Assembly: GCA_963739985.1 (NCBI GenBank)
Contig: CAVUCE010000005.1
Span: forward strand, 186,001 to 250,000
Reading direction: 5' to 3'
Length of the DNA: 64,000 bases
Origin: CAVUCE01 sp963739985
GTDB lineage: Bacteria; Bacteroidota; Ignavibacteria; Ignavibacteriales; Ignavibacteriaceae
Under the pieces are notes generated by a model, which was given only the letters and a program-made list of their open reading frames with translations, did not search any database and had not been told where the DNA came from. The position numbers and the translations under genes are program-made. This document shows, in pieces, positions 33,654 to 43,606 of this stretch. Each line of letters begins with the position of its first letter. Position 1 is the first letter of the stretch.

Positions 33654-35387
33654 TTATTTTAGTAATATCATTTTCTTCGTAATTTCTTGATTGCCCTGAA
33701 CGAGTGTATAGAAATAAACTCCACTGGAATAACGATCCATATTTATATTTACTTCATAGTTTCCTTGTGCTTTATATTCATTTCCAATGATAGTTTTTAC
33801 TAATTGTCCCATCGTATTATATATCTTCAAACTAACATTTGAGGCTTTAGATAAACTAAACTTAATGCTGGTAGATGGGTTAAAAGGATTTGGATATGCA
33901 TTAGATAATGCAAATTTATTTGGTTGCTGAACTCCTGTTTGTTCAACACCTGTGCTAACTCCTGGGAACCAGTTTAAATCTCCGACAGGTAAACCGTCGG
34001 TAGAAGCAGTCATTAAAGCTGAGTTTGTATATTTCATATCTTTTGCTTCAGGTAAAGGCCATTCGGGAATCCAGTTATTGCCTGATATTTTAGGCATATG
34101 ATATCCCCAGCCAACAGTCGGTGATTGATGTGTTCTAATCATTACAAAATAATCTAATAATGTCATTCCATTATTATTCGATCCTCCTGTAAGAACATCA
34201 TCGAAAGATGAGCCATAACCCGGATCAACATCCATAATGTTTCCTGATGCAGTTAATCCCGGCCAGTGAGTTTTATCAGTAAACATATTTGTAGTTCTAT
34301 CATTCATCCATCCTGGCGTATAGAGAGAATCTTTACTGTTTGCGGTATCATTCCAAGCTGTCCAGAAATCTGTAATTGCTTTAGGCATGAAGTAAACATT
34401 ATTCTTAACTTCAATGTTTCTGGTTGCTTCTGCCAGCATTCTGTAATTAGCTTTATCATGATCGGCATAATCCCAAACAGAATCACTTTTAACATCCATT
34501 GTATCCAAATCTATTACAGATGGTATTTCGGGAGAGAATTCCTGATCCCACCATGGGTATTCAGCTTTTGTTTCACCACCTACAAAAGGACCATAGAAAA
34601 CGTTATCATTAATTTTTGCCGAGTGTGTTGCAAAAATAAAGAATGGTTGTAAGAAAGTATAAATAATATTGTTGTGGGAGAAATCAATATACTTAACAGG
34701 TGGTTTTGCTACAATTGCATATGCGTTTGTACAGAATAGAGTATTATTCTTAAACATTATTGTATCAACCGCAGGAACTGCCGGCCATAGAGGCGCTAAT
34801 ATTTCTGAGTCAGTCCAAGTTGCGGGAGATACACCATTTCTAAATTCGCTGTTTGTTATAAAGAAATCACACCAATTACCTGTATAACCAATTACATTTC
34901 CATGGTTATAATCGAAAACAACATTATCAACGTACAATTTAACATGATTGGCTGATACATAGATATCTCTACCGGGGTGGAAATACGAATCATTTGTTGA
35001 TAAATCTTCTATATACAGATTTTTAAATACAGCTTTCATCCCATCTTGAGCTAGATTGAATAAGATAGTCGGTATTGATTGATCATTTAACACACCGGGT
35101 TGAATTGTAGGAGGACGATTATCGGTGCCTAAAACTCCAACTACCGTAACATCTGATTTTGGAATAATCTGTCCTAAATATATATAAGTTGTATCAAGTG
35201 AAACTAATTTATATACACTATGAGCCTGCGTTCCGTTAGCCGTAGTGTCTCCATTAATTACAGCATCAAGCGTGGGTCCCAATGCGTATACATCAAGTGT
35301 GTCTGTGCCGCTTGCATAAGTTATTTTGGGGAAGCCAAACAAGGAAAAGATAAAAACAATCATTCCTGTAAAAAGAACTTTTTTCAT
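33654..35387 (-). CDS. Secreted T9SS protein with parallel beta-helix-like body
   Basis: 577 residues: signal peptide (about 1-25, ending TYAS), a long body with repeated short turns such as KLYVDNVVFDYNHGN, DFFITNSEFRNG, IMFKNNTLFCTN and YIDFSHNNIIYTF (about 100-340), typical of right-handed beta-helices, and a T9SS tail (about 490-577, NAYPNPFNPSTSIKFSL to KKMILLK). No lyase active site is recognised. Ribosome site GGAGACACAT. It follows the TonB receptor by 59 bp on the same strand, so it is likely a surface partner in binding or uptake of a glycan or similar ligand. Confidence 0.75.
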   Translation of the reverse strand: MKKVLFTGMIVFIFSLFGFPKITYASGTDTLDVYALGPTLDAVINGDTTANGTQAHSVYKLVSLDTTYIYLGQIIPKSDVTVVGVLGTDNRPPTIQPGVLNDQSIPTILFNLAQDGMKAVFKNLYIEDLSTNDSYFHPGRDIYVSANHVKLYVDNVVFDYNHGNVIGYTGNWCDFFITNSEFRNGVSPATWTDSEILAPLWPAVPAVDTIMFKNNTLFCTNAYAIVAKPPVKYIDFSHNNIIYTFLQPFFIFATHSAKINDNVFYGPFVGGETKAEYPWWDQEFSPEIPSVIDLDTMDVKSDSVWDYADHDKANYRMLAEATRNIEVKNNVYFMPKAITDFWTAWNDTANSKDSLYTPGWMNDRTTNMFTDKTHWPGLTASGNIMDVDPGYGSSFDDVLTGGSNNNGMTLLDYFVMIRTHQSPTVGWGYHMPKISGNNWIPEWPLPEAKDMKYTNSALMTASTDGLPVGDLNWFPGVSTGVEQTGVQQPNKFALSNAYPNPFNPSTSIKFSLSKASNVSLKIYNTMGQLVKTIIGNEYKAQGNYEVNINMDRYSSGVYFYTLVQGNQEITKKMILLK

Positions 35388-35446
35388 ATGTGTCTCCTTA
35401 AATTAAGTTATCAAAGAATTATTTATACATTCGCTTGTTATCACAA

Positions 35447-38362
35447 TTAAATTCCCACATGTAAGCCAACATCGGCCGTAAAACCATAATCCTCAATTGA
35501 AGTTGGAACTCCTGCTTGAATAAGGTTTACATCATTTGCACCATTAATATTATTCAAGTCAGTATATACTTGAATATTGTACCAGGGAAGCTTTTGTTTA
35601 GCAGCTATATCCCATCTTCTATATGCCTGGGTTGAGCCTTTTAATTGAGGCCAGAAATTCGGGCTGGTAAAAATATTAGCCTGATATAAAAGTGCTACGC
35701 GTATTGAAAAATCTTTATAATCATATCCCAGCGAAATATTGAATATTTCATCAGGCTGATCGGTGATCCTATCCTTAAAAGTTGTATCAACAACAGTTAC
35801 ATTACGACCGTTTGAATATGAATATCTATAAGGATATTGTGCTTCGGATTTTGTATGGGTATAATTTACATCAAGTACTAACCCAGATAACATCCATGGC
35901 AAATACCAAAAATGAGTTTGCCAATTTACCTCAATTCCATATACTTTGTTTGTGTATGGATTATTTTTTGTGGTTGAAATCGAATAGGTTGTTTGAGGGT
36001 TATAACTTTTGAGTAATCGTCCTGGTAAATAAGGTAATGCTTCAGCTCCTTTTGCATTAAACCCCCATGAATAAATCATATTCTTTATGTTCTTTAAAAA
36101 TCCTCCGACTGTGAACAAGCCAAGAGTATTATTATAGAATGAAAAGTAGGCATCAAAATTCTCTGCTTCGGCAGGATCAAGATTGTAATTATGCCAATTT
36201 ATGCTTGTACCTGACAGATCGATTCTTGGTACAAAAGCACCGTAACTTGGATAAGAAAGAGTATTTGTATAAGAAAGTCTCACATCAAACCATGATAAGG
36301 GTTTATATTTTATTGTAATATCAGGAAGCCAGTATGCTTTAGTCCTTGTTACAGTAGTATCATAATGTGGATAAGCAAAATATGCTTCCGGTGTGGTTGA
36401 TCCGGCAACTCCTGTATATTTAGTTTTAAATCCTTGATATCTTATTCCGGGAATAACCGTAATTTGCTGCCCAACTTTAAAAGTACTCATTACATAAAAA
36501 GCATAATGATTTTCATTTCCGGAATAATTATGTATTGCGGACTGATAGTTATTTCTACTATAATGCGAAGGATCGTTTTCTTCAAAATATTTTGTTTTAC
36601 TTTCTAAAAGATTTTTTAATTCAGTAAGCATACCGAGGCTTAAAGGAGCGTACATGTTATAATCACCCTTTAAGAAAGTTCCGTATGTAAAGCCCGGGTC
36701 AAAAAAGTAAGTAACCGGTATCTCTGTTTTATTCATTGGAAATCCGAAATGAGCGTTGATGATGTTATCAATTTCCTTTGCTCCTTCCGAGTTTAAAAGT
36801 TGTGGAGTATTATGTTCGTCGTAGTTATAAGACCGATCAGTATATCGATACATTCCTCCAAACTTAATGTCAGCAGATACTAAATTTGAAATGTTCCAAT
36901 TCGTTTCTAAATCAAGCGAAGAGTTAATTGCTCGCGATCTGGAAAAACTGTTGCTAGTAGAAAATGATTGTAGAAAACTTTGCGTATAATCCCTGGTGGC
37001 TGAATTCATTATGGTTTTAGGATTAATATTTTGAGTATAGAAAAATTTTGTAAGCCCTGCATTATTTTGTAAAAAACTTACATCCCAATTATCCGGGTTT
37101 TTAGTCTCTGAGTAAGTATGTCCTAATTTAAACGTTAGATCAAACACCGGAATTTTTTGATTTAACTCAAACATATTTGAGATCGAATTTATTTCATTGC
37201 TGGTATTCGATAAATTATTGTATAGGACATTGCTTCCTACGGCATAAAGTTCACTTCTTCTGTTACTTTCGGTTTTACCAGAACTAAAGAAATTCATAAA
37301 TTTAATCTTACCGCCCGTATATTCGTAGTCAATATCAAGTGCCCCGTTATATCTCATCTTATCTCTTGGGACATCATAAAGATTTACACTCGAAGTAATC
37401 CAGTCGGTATAGCTATTTAAATTATGGGTATAGTAAGCTCCTAACTCATTTGAAGTAAGATTGCTTCTTCCCACTTGCAACTGAGCAAAAATGCCTAATT
37501 TATTATTTAATATTCTATCTTCAAAATTACCCACATACATATAATTGTTGAATTTATTATATGCATCAGAGAGTGCATTATAACCACCTTGTAGTTGTAA
37601 GCTAAATTTTGGAATGCCCGGGTGATCCTTACTAGCTTCGCGCATGTCAAAATCAACAACTCCTCCGATTACGTTTGCATCCATGTCTGCGGTGACGGTT
37701 TTTGAAACTTTAATTCCTTGGAGAACACTGGAAGAAATCATACTCAAATTAGTACTCCTGTCATTTGGATTAGAAGAACCCATCTGCATTCCATTTATTG
37801 TAATTTGATTATATTGTGGTGCCATTCCGCGAATTACCACCGCATAACCTTCTCCGCCTTGCCTAAGAACAGAAACTCCTGGAAGTCTACCGACCGATTC
37901 AGCGGCATTTGCATCCGGCAAAGATTGGATTTTTGCTGCAGATACTACATCTACAATTTGATCAGAGGTTAGTTTTTGATTAATAGCTTGAGTCTGTCCG
38001 CTTGCTTGTGCGGTAACAGTAACTGTTTCTCCTTTTAAGCTAGCTGCTTTTAGTTGAAAATTTAATTCTACATGCTGACCGTCTTTAACTATTATTTTTT
38101 CCTTTTTACTTACGTAACCTAGATAACTTGCTACAACAGAATAAGTACCTGGTTCCACATGTTGAATAACATAATTACCGTCTAAATTTGTTGCAGCTCC
38201 TATACTGGTTCCTGAAAGCAATACATTGGCACCTAATAATGCTTCGCCTGTTTGTGAGTCAGTTATTTTACCTTGAATACTTCCGGTGCTTGCCATGATC
38301 GTTGTAGTAAAAACAATAATTATCAATATTAAGATGCTGAAGAGATTGCGAGCAATGCGCAT
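35447..38362 (-). CDS. TonB-dependent receptor with carboxypeptidase-like N-terminal domain
   Basis: 971 residues: signal peptide, a CarboxypepD_reg-like domain (about 27-112, GSIQGKITDSQTGEALLGAN), a plug (about 130-235, with VSVLRQGGEGYAVVIRGM and NQITINGMQM), and an outer-membrane beta-barrel to the C-terminus. The plug form resembles the TonB-Xanth-Caul group of receptors for sugars or peptides, and no SusD partner is present. The product ends in GLHVGI rather than the usual terminal Phe. Ribosome site CGGAGAATAAT. First gene of an operon with the beta-helix protein. Confidence 0.9.
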   Translation of the reverse strand: MRIARNLFSILILIIIVFTTTIMASTGSIQGKITDSQTGEALLGANVLLSGTSIGAATNLDGNYVIQHVEPGTYSVVASYLGYVSKKEKIIVKDGQHVELNFQLKAASLKGETVTVTAQASGQTQAINQKLTSDQIVDVVSAAKIQSLPDANAAESVGRLPGVSVLRQGGEGYAVVIRGMAPQYNQITINGMQMGSSNPNDRSTNLSMISSSVLQGIKVSKTVTADMDANVIGGVVDFDMREASKDHPGIPKFSLQLQGGYNALSDAYNKFNNYMYVGNFEDRILNNKLGIFAQLQVGRSNLTSNELGAYYTHNLNSYTDWITSSVNLYDVPRDKMRYNGALDIDYEYTGGKIKFMNFFSSGKTESNRRSELYAVGSNVLYNNLSNTSNEINSISNMFELNQKIPVFDLTFKLGHTYSETKNPDNWDVSFLQNNAGLTKFFYTQNINPKTIMNSATRDYTQSFLQSFSTSNSFSRSRAINSSLDLETNWNISNLVSADIKFGGMYRYTDRSYNYDEHNTPQLLNSEGAKEIDNIINAHFGFPMNKTEIPVTYFFDPGFTYGTFLKGDYNMYAPLSLGMLTELKNLLESKTKYFEENDPSHYSRNNYQSAIHNYSGNENHYAFYVMSTFKVGQQITVIPGIRYQGFKTKYTGVAGSTTPEAYFAYPHYDTTVTRTKAYWLPDITIKYKPLSWFDVRLSYTNTLSYPSYGAFVPRIDLSGTSINWHNYNLDPAEAENFDAYFSFYNNTLGLFTVGGFLKNIKNMIYSWGFNAKGAEALPYLPGRLLKSYNPQTTYSISTTKNNPYTNKVYGIEVNWQTHFWYLPWMLSGLVLDVNYTHTKSEAQYPYRYSYSNGRNVTVVDTTFKDRITDQPDEIFNISLGYDYKDFSIRVALLYQANIFTSPNFWPQLKGSTQAYRRWDIAAKQKLPWYNIQVYTDLNNINGANDVNLIQAGVPTSIEDYGFTADVGLHVGI

Positions 38363-39054
38363 ATTATTCTCCGTGGTTTGTTGAAATATGATTTTGAGTA
38401 ATTGATAAGTGTTTTGAAATGAAGATATTATTTCTTGGTTGTTGATTAGCTAGTAAGGTTTTTCGGTAATAAGCATTTAGCATTTTAAATACCTTGATTC
38501 ATTTTTTTTCTGAGAAAGGATTTCGACAAAAATTTCTACTTTTATATAAATATATTTGATATTCCAAGCAGCTTTTATAGTTCTATAAAAATTTCCATTT
38601 TGATGTATTAATACAACTACATCATTGAGTAGTCGTGATGTCTATATCATTATATTCAGTATAATTTTAGTGATGCAGATAACAATAAAATTAAAGCGCT
38701 GAGCTGAAACTGTTATTGAAAATTTTTTCACTACAAAATTATAAATAACAATAAAATTAATTATCGTTTAATAATACTCCATCTTAACCGGAAACATATT
38801 TAATCATTTCTAAAATAAATGTAATAAGAAATGTTTACGAAATTGTATCTTGCCTCACTGAATTTCTTTTTTACAAAACTACTCAAATTTCTATCCGTCA
38901 TAAATAATAGTTAAGATAAATAAGATAAAACAGTTGATGATTGACAATACAATGTTTTGATTTCAATTGATTTTGGTTTCTAAATTAATTACCAATACTT
39001 TTAGTAAAGATGATTTTTGAAAAATGCTAATGATGAATTTTACGGGGGCTGATA
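38363..39054. other. Long noncoding region between divergent TonB receptor and ftsH genes (692 bp)
   Basis: It is very AT-rich with no supported gene. It must contain the receptor promoter (leftward) and the ftsH promoter (rightward). The 16-bp string ATAACAATAAAATTAA occurs twice (38679-38694 and 38745-38760), 66 bp apart. No strong hairpin was seen. Confidence 0.5.
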
Positions 39055-41037
39055 ATGAGCGAAAAAAATGAGAAATTAAATAACTCTCCGACAGAAAAAA
39101 AACAATTTAAGTATCAATATCCGCAAGGTGGAAGTCCATTTTGGAAATACATAATCGGGTTTGCTCTTATGTGGATTGTTCTTTCTTACTTCTTCAATTT
39201 TTGGAATGGGAAAGAATCTGTAGATATTTCTTATAGTAAGTTTAAACAAGAAGTAAAAGATAAAAATGTAAAAGAAATTACAATTCAAGATCAAGCAATA
39301 AAAGGAGTCTTTTTAAACAAATATTTAAAAACAGAGCAGAATTCAAAAGATACCACAGCGTATAAATTATTTTCCACCACTATTCCCTCTTTCCAAGATC
39401 CTGAGCTATCTACAATTCTAGATACAAATAATGTTACGGTAAAGGCTCAACAAAGTGATAATTCATCTTGGTTGACTTATATGTTAATTATGTTTCTACC
39501 ATGGATTTTAATTTTAGGATATTTTGTTTGGGCTAGAAAAAAAATGCAAAATAAAGCCGGCGGCGGAATGATGGGAAACGGACTTTTCGGAATTGGAAAA
39601 TCGAAAGCAAAGCGTTTTAAGGTGGAAAAAACTAATACAACTTTTAATGATGTTGCCGGACTTGAAAATCCTAAAAAAGATTTAAGAGAAATTATTGAGT
39701 TCTTAAAAGAACCCGGAAAATTTACTTCGCTCGGAGCAGAAATTCCGAAAGGTATTCTACTTGTTGGACCTCCCGGAACAGGTAAAACTTTGCTTGCACG
39801 GGCAACTGCAGGAGAAGCAGGTGTTTCGTTCTTTAGTACAAGCGGTTCGGAGTTTATAGAAATGTTTGTCGGAGTTGGAGCTTCTCGTGTTAGAGATATG
39901 TTTGAAAACGCAAAGAAAGAAGCTCCCGCGGTAATTTTTATTGATGAAATTGATTCTGTTGGTCGTTCACGTGGCGCAGGATTGGGCGGCGGACACGATG
40001 AAAGAGAACAAACATTAAATCAAATCCTTTCGGAAATGGATGGTTTCGAACCCAATCAATCCGTTGTTGTAATGGCTGCAACTAATCGTCCCGATGTTCT
40101 CGATTCTGCTTTAACAAGACCAGGACGTTTTGACAGACAGGTTACTTTAGAACTTCCTCAAAAGCAGGCAAGACTAAAAATACTTGTAATTCACAGTCGA
40201 CAAGTTCCTCTTGCTGATGATGTAAATCTTGAAAATGTTGCATCAAGAACGGTAAGCTTTTCCGGTGCTGATTTGAAAAACCTTGTGAATGAAGCTGCTT
40301 TATTAGCCGGAAGGAAGAAGAAAACAAAGGTTGATGCGGCTGATTTTGAAGAAGCGCGTGATAAGATACTGCTCGGTGATGAACGTGAGGAAACCATAAA
40401 CGATGATGAAAAGAAAGTAATTGCTTATCATGAAGCCGGACATGCACTGATTGCAAAATTACTTCCGAACACCGATCCGCTTCAAAAGGTTACAATAATA
40501 CCGAGAGGCAGAGCGCTCGGAGTAACTGAACAAATTCCCGAAACAGATCGTCATAATTATTCAAAGGGATACTTGTTAGATAGAATTTGCGTTTCTCTTG
40601 GTGGTAGAGCATCTGAGGAATTAATATTTAATGAAATAACAAGCGGTGCTGCAAGCGACCTAAAACAGGTAACTTCGTTAGCTCGTCATATGGTTTGTCA
40701 ATGGGGAATGAGTGACAAAGTAGGACCGGTAATGTTTAAGCACGGCGAAGAACATATTTTTCTCGGTAGAGAAATGGCTCAGCAAAAAGATTACAGCGAA
40801 CACACAGCACAAATAATCGATGAAGAGGTTCAGCGGATTATTAAGGAAATGGAACAGAAAGCTATAAAACTTCTAAAAGAAAATCGGACAAAACTTGATG
40901 CGCTTGCAGAAGCATTGTTAGAACATGAGACAATTGAGAAAGCCCAACTTGATTGGCTTCTCGATAAAGTATCGAACGGGAATCATAAAGATTCGTTTAA
41001 TCCTAAAAATGAAGAATCAAAAATACAGGAGGTGTAA
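39055..41037 (+). CDS. ftsH: ATP-dependent zinc metalloprotease FtsH
   Basis: 660 residues. Two membrane helices (about 30-46 and 140-160) flank a periplasmic segment. The AAA+ domain has Walker A GPPGTGKT, Walker B VIFIDEID and the second region of homology ATNRPDVLDSALTRPGRFDR. The protease domain has zinc motif HEAGH, followed later by the SGAASDLKQVT segment. It degrades misfolded and short-lived membrane and cytosolic proteins as a membrane-anchored hexamer. The upstream GGGGGCTGATA provides a ribosome site. It is followed by hpf on the same strand. Confidence 0.97.
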   Translation: MSEKNEKLNNSPTEKKQFKYQYPQGGSPFWKYIIGFALMWIVLSYFFNFWNGKESVDISYSKFKQEVKDKNVKEITIQDQAIKGVFLNKYLKTEQNSKDTTAYKLFSTTIPSFQDPELSTILDTNNVTVKAQQSDNSSWLTYMLIMFLPWILILGYFVWARKKMQNKAGGGMMGNGLFGIGKSKAKRFKVEKTNTTFNDVAGLENPKKDLREIIEFLKEPGKFTSLGAEIPKGILLVGPPGTGKTLLARATAGEAGVSFFSTSGSEFIEMFVGVGASRVRDMFENAKKEAPAVIFIDEIDSVGRSRGAGLGGGHDEREQTLNQILSEMDGFEPNQSVVVMAATNRPDVLDSALTRPGRFDRQVTLELPQKQARLKILVIHSRQVPLADDVNLENVASRTVSFSGADLKNLVNEAALLAGRKKKTKVDAADFEEARDKILLGDEREETINDDEKKVIAYHEAGHALIAKLLPNTDPLQKVTIIPRGRALGVTEQIPETDRHNYSKGYLLDRICVSLGGRASEELIFNEITSGAASDLKQVTSLARHMVCQWGMSDKVGPVMFKHGEEHIFLGREMAQQKDYSEHTAQIIDEEVQRIIKEMEQKAIKLLKENRTKLDALAEALLEHETIEKAQLDWLLDKVSNGNHKDSFNPKNEESKIQEV

Positions 41038-41159
41038 AAGAGATAATTTCTAATATTCATATTTCAGTTATAAATAATTGCATCCTTATTTTTGGGATTA
41101 CAAGTAAATGATTTCATGAAATAACGTGCAAAATAAAAAATAAAACGGAGGTAAATATT

Positions 41160-41525
41160 ATGCAAGTTCCATTAGAAATTACCTACAGAGATGTAAGAAA
41201 AACAGATAACATTGAAGAACTTATTCGAGAAAAAGTGACAAAGTTAGAAAGAATTTGCGATCATATTACGAGTTGCCATGTTGCAATTGAAAGACCGCAA
41301 TCAAATATACAAAACGGAAATCCTTACCGTATAAGAGTGAATATTAGAATACCGCACAATAAAGAAATTGTAGTGAAAAAAGAGCCGGGGCAAGGTGAGA
41401 CCGATGAACCGCTTCATACCGTAATTCGGGATTCGTTTGAAGTGGCACGAAGAAGAATTCGCAATACGGTTGAAAAGAAACAAAGAAAAGTTAAAAATCA
41501 CAATAATAATATTACGTTAGATTAA
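41160..41525 (+). CDS. hpf: Ribosome hibernation factor HPF/RaiA family
   Basis: 121 residues, the short form. LEITYRDVRKTDNIEELIREKV opens the S30AE fold, followed by CHVAIERPQ and RIRVNIRIPHNKEIVVKKEP and a basic C-terminus (RRRIRNTVEKKQRK). Such proteins bind the 30S decoding region in stationary phase and silence ribosomes. Ribosome site AACGGAGGTAA. It lies 122 bp after ftsH and ends at a strong terminator. Confidence 0.88.
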   Translation: MQVPLEITYRDVRKTDNIEELIREKVTKLERICDHITSCHVAIERPQSNIQNGNPYRIRVNIRIPHNKEIVVKKEPGQGETDEPLHTVIRDSFEVARRRIRNTVEKKQRKVKNHNNNITLD

Positions 41526-41554
41526 AATTATATTATTAAAATATTTTGAAAAGT

Positions 41555-41580
41555 AAAAGCCCCTAATTTTAGGGGCTTTT
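41555..41580. terminator. Rho-independent terminator after hpf
   Basis: AAAAGCCCCT and AGGGGCTTTT pair around AATTTT, followed by more T on the plus strand and by T on the complementary side, so it can serve both hpf and the convergent SBBP-repeat gene. Confidence 0.9.
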
Positions 41581-41603
41581 TAATTAATAGCCGCAATTAA
41601 GTC

Positions 41604-43571
41604 TTATTTCAGAAGCACCATCTTTTTTGTTTTTACAAATTGCTTTCCGTCCTCACCTTTTGCGGTTATACGATACATATAAACTCCGCTTGAAAGATCA
41701 GACGCATTTAAATTATAAGTATGTGTACCTTCGCTAAGATCATTACTAACTAATTGTTTTACCTGCTGACCAAGAGTGTTATATAATTTTAATTGAACAT
41801 TTGAATGTTCCGGAAGCGTAAAAGCTATTTTGGTTGAAGGATTAAACGGATTTGGATAATTTTGGGAAAGATTAAAATCTTTTACGATTACTTTATCGCT
41901 AACACTAGTTGCAGGGTTTGACAGGCTTAGTTTTGAAACAAAACCATACCGGGTTTGATTATTTGAAGTAAGAGAAATGTTATCGAATAAAACGCTTCCG
42001 TTAAAATCACCCGTTAAATATAGCTGACCTTTATCATTTGGCGAATAAACAATATCAAGTGGAAAAGTTTTAAATGGCACACTATTACTTGCAATCAAGT
42101 TATAACTCTCTGCGCCGGTACCGGGAATTTGTTTAGCCCATTCAAAATTACCGGAAGAATCATATTTTGCAATAAACTGGTCCCTTGCAGATTGGGTAGT
42201 TAATGTCATTTCATTACTTTCACCTTTTGCAAAGGTAACCTTCCCTACAAATGTTCCCATCACATAGGAATTATTATCTTTATCAACTGTTATTCTGTTT
42301 GACTCAACATCTGTTGAATAACCAAATTTCCTTGCCCAAATGGCGTTTCCATTCAAGTCATATCGGACCATATATCCATCTCGTCCAGTACTATCAGAGT
42401 TTAATGTGATGGTTGAACCAGCAAATGAAGATGTTCCTGAAAAATACCCGGTAAGGAAGGTATCGCCGTTTTCTCCCGTAGCCATGCTGTTACCTATTAT
42501 AAAATCTCCGGCGCCCACGAAGCTAGAATAATACCATTTCCCGTTTATATCATAGCTGCTTATAAACGTATCATTTAAACCGGTATTATTATTCCATGTA
42601 TAACTAGTATCCGGCAGCTGCATTATTCCTTTACCGATAACCCCGAGTAAATTTAAGTATCCCAATGTATCCGTGGTAATCGACATTCCATAATCATTAT
42701 CAGGCGTTCCGGTTACCGATTCCCAATAAGCGCCGGAACCGTCTTTATATAATGATGCAAGAAAACAGTCGCTCCCGCCTACTTCGCTTACACTATCACC
42801 AAGAAAATTTTTCCCGGAATAAGTGCCCGCAATGTATGGATAACCGTCAAAATCAAATACAATATCCGATACAGTATTTAATCCCGCTGCAAGATCATTG
42901 GGATCTCCAACGCTGATGCTGTTTCCGCCTTCTGCCCAAAGAAATTTACCATCGGTAGTATATTTAGCAACAAACATTTCAAAGTTTAAATTATTATCAT
43001 TTCTCCCATCACTTAAGTTTTGAACTACATTTCCGTTTCCATCCTTAAAATTAAGTGTTTTTACAAATGAACCACCGATGTAAACATTCCCGTCATTATC
43101 TAATGCAATACAAGTTGCTCCATCTATTGATAAAGAATCCGGGATATTGACTGCGCCGTTTGCAACTCTACCCCAGATAAAATTATTTGAAGAATCAAAT
43201 TTTGCTACATAAATATCGTATCCGTTTGAACTTGTAAAAGTTTTGCCGCCAATATTTATTGTACCGGTAAAACCGCCGGCTATGTATATATTGCCGATGC
43301 TATCTACTGCTGTGCCGCCAATTTGTGTCACCGCAGTTCCGCCAATTTTAAATGCACTTTTAAAACCGATACCTTCAACCTTCGTGTTTTCCTGCTTCAA
43401 ATTAAGCAATGAAAGATTATTCATATAAGCAGGTTTCTTTAATCCATGCATATTTAAACTATTACCGTTTACAATTTTGGTATAACTTCTTCCTATACTT
43501 AAACACGAAGCAAAAGTATTTTGACTGTAAATTAACAGCGATAAAAACACTACTACTAAAATTTTTTTCAT
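41604..43571 (-). CDS. Secreted T9SS protein with SBBP beta-propeller repeats
   Basis: 655 residues: signal peptide (about 1-21), then a propeller made of SBBP-type repeats (D-S-x-G-N-I-Y-I-A-G, e.g. AVDSIGNIYIAGGFTG, DNDGNVYIGGSF, DKDNNSYVMGTF) over about 65-560. The C-terminal T9SS tail (about 570-655) carries NYPNPFNPSTKIAFTLPE and ends KKMVLLK. Such proteins are surface-exposed; no enzyme motif is visible. It starts 35 bp after lnt on the same strand, so the two may be co-transcribed. Confidence 0.85.
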   Translation of the reverse strand: MKKILVVVFLSLLIYSQNTFASCLSIGRSYTKIVNGNSLNMHGLKKPAYMNNLSLLNLKQENTKVEGIGFKSAFKIGGTAVTQIGGTAVDSIGNIYIAGGFTGTINIGGKTFTSSNGYDIYVAKFDSSNNFIWGRVANGAVNIPDSLSIDGATCIALDNDGNVYIGGSFVKTLNFKDGNGNVVQNLSDGRNDNNLNFEMFVAKYTTDGKFLWAEGGNSISVGDPNDLAAGLNTVSDIVFDFDGYPYIAGTYSGKNFLGDSVSEVGGSDCFLASLYKDGSGAYWESVTGTPDNDYGMSITTDTLGYLNLLGVIGKGIMQLPDTSYTWNNNTGLNDTFISSYDINGKWYYSSFVGAGDFIIGNSMATGENGDTFLTGYFSGTSSFAGSTITLNSDSTGRDGYMVRYDLNGNAIWARKFGYSTDVESNRITVDKDNNSYVMGTFVGKVTFAKGESNEMTLTTQSARDQFIAKYDSSGNFEWAKQIPGTGAESYNLIASNSVPFKTFPLDIVYSPNDKGQLYLTGDFNGSVLFDNISLTSNNQTRYGFVSKLSLSNPATSVSDKVIVKDFNLSQNYPNPFNPSTKIAFTLPEHSNVQLKLYNTLGQQVKQLVSNDLSEGTHTYNLNASDLSSGVYMYRITAKGEDGKQFVKTKKMVLLK

Positions 43572-43606
43572 AATTATTTCTCCGATAAAATATTTTATAA
43601 GTTTAT

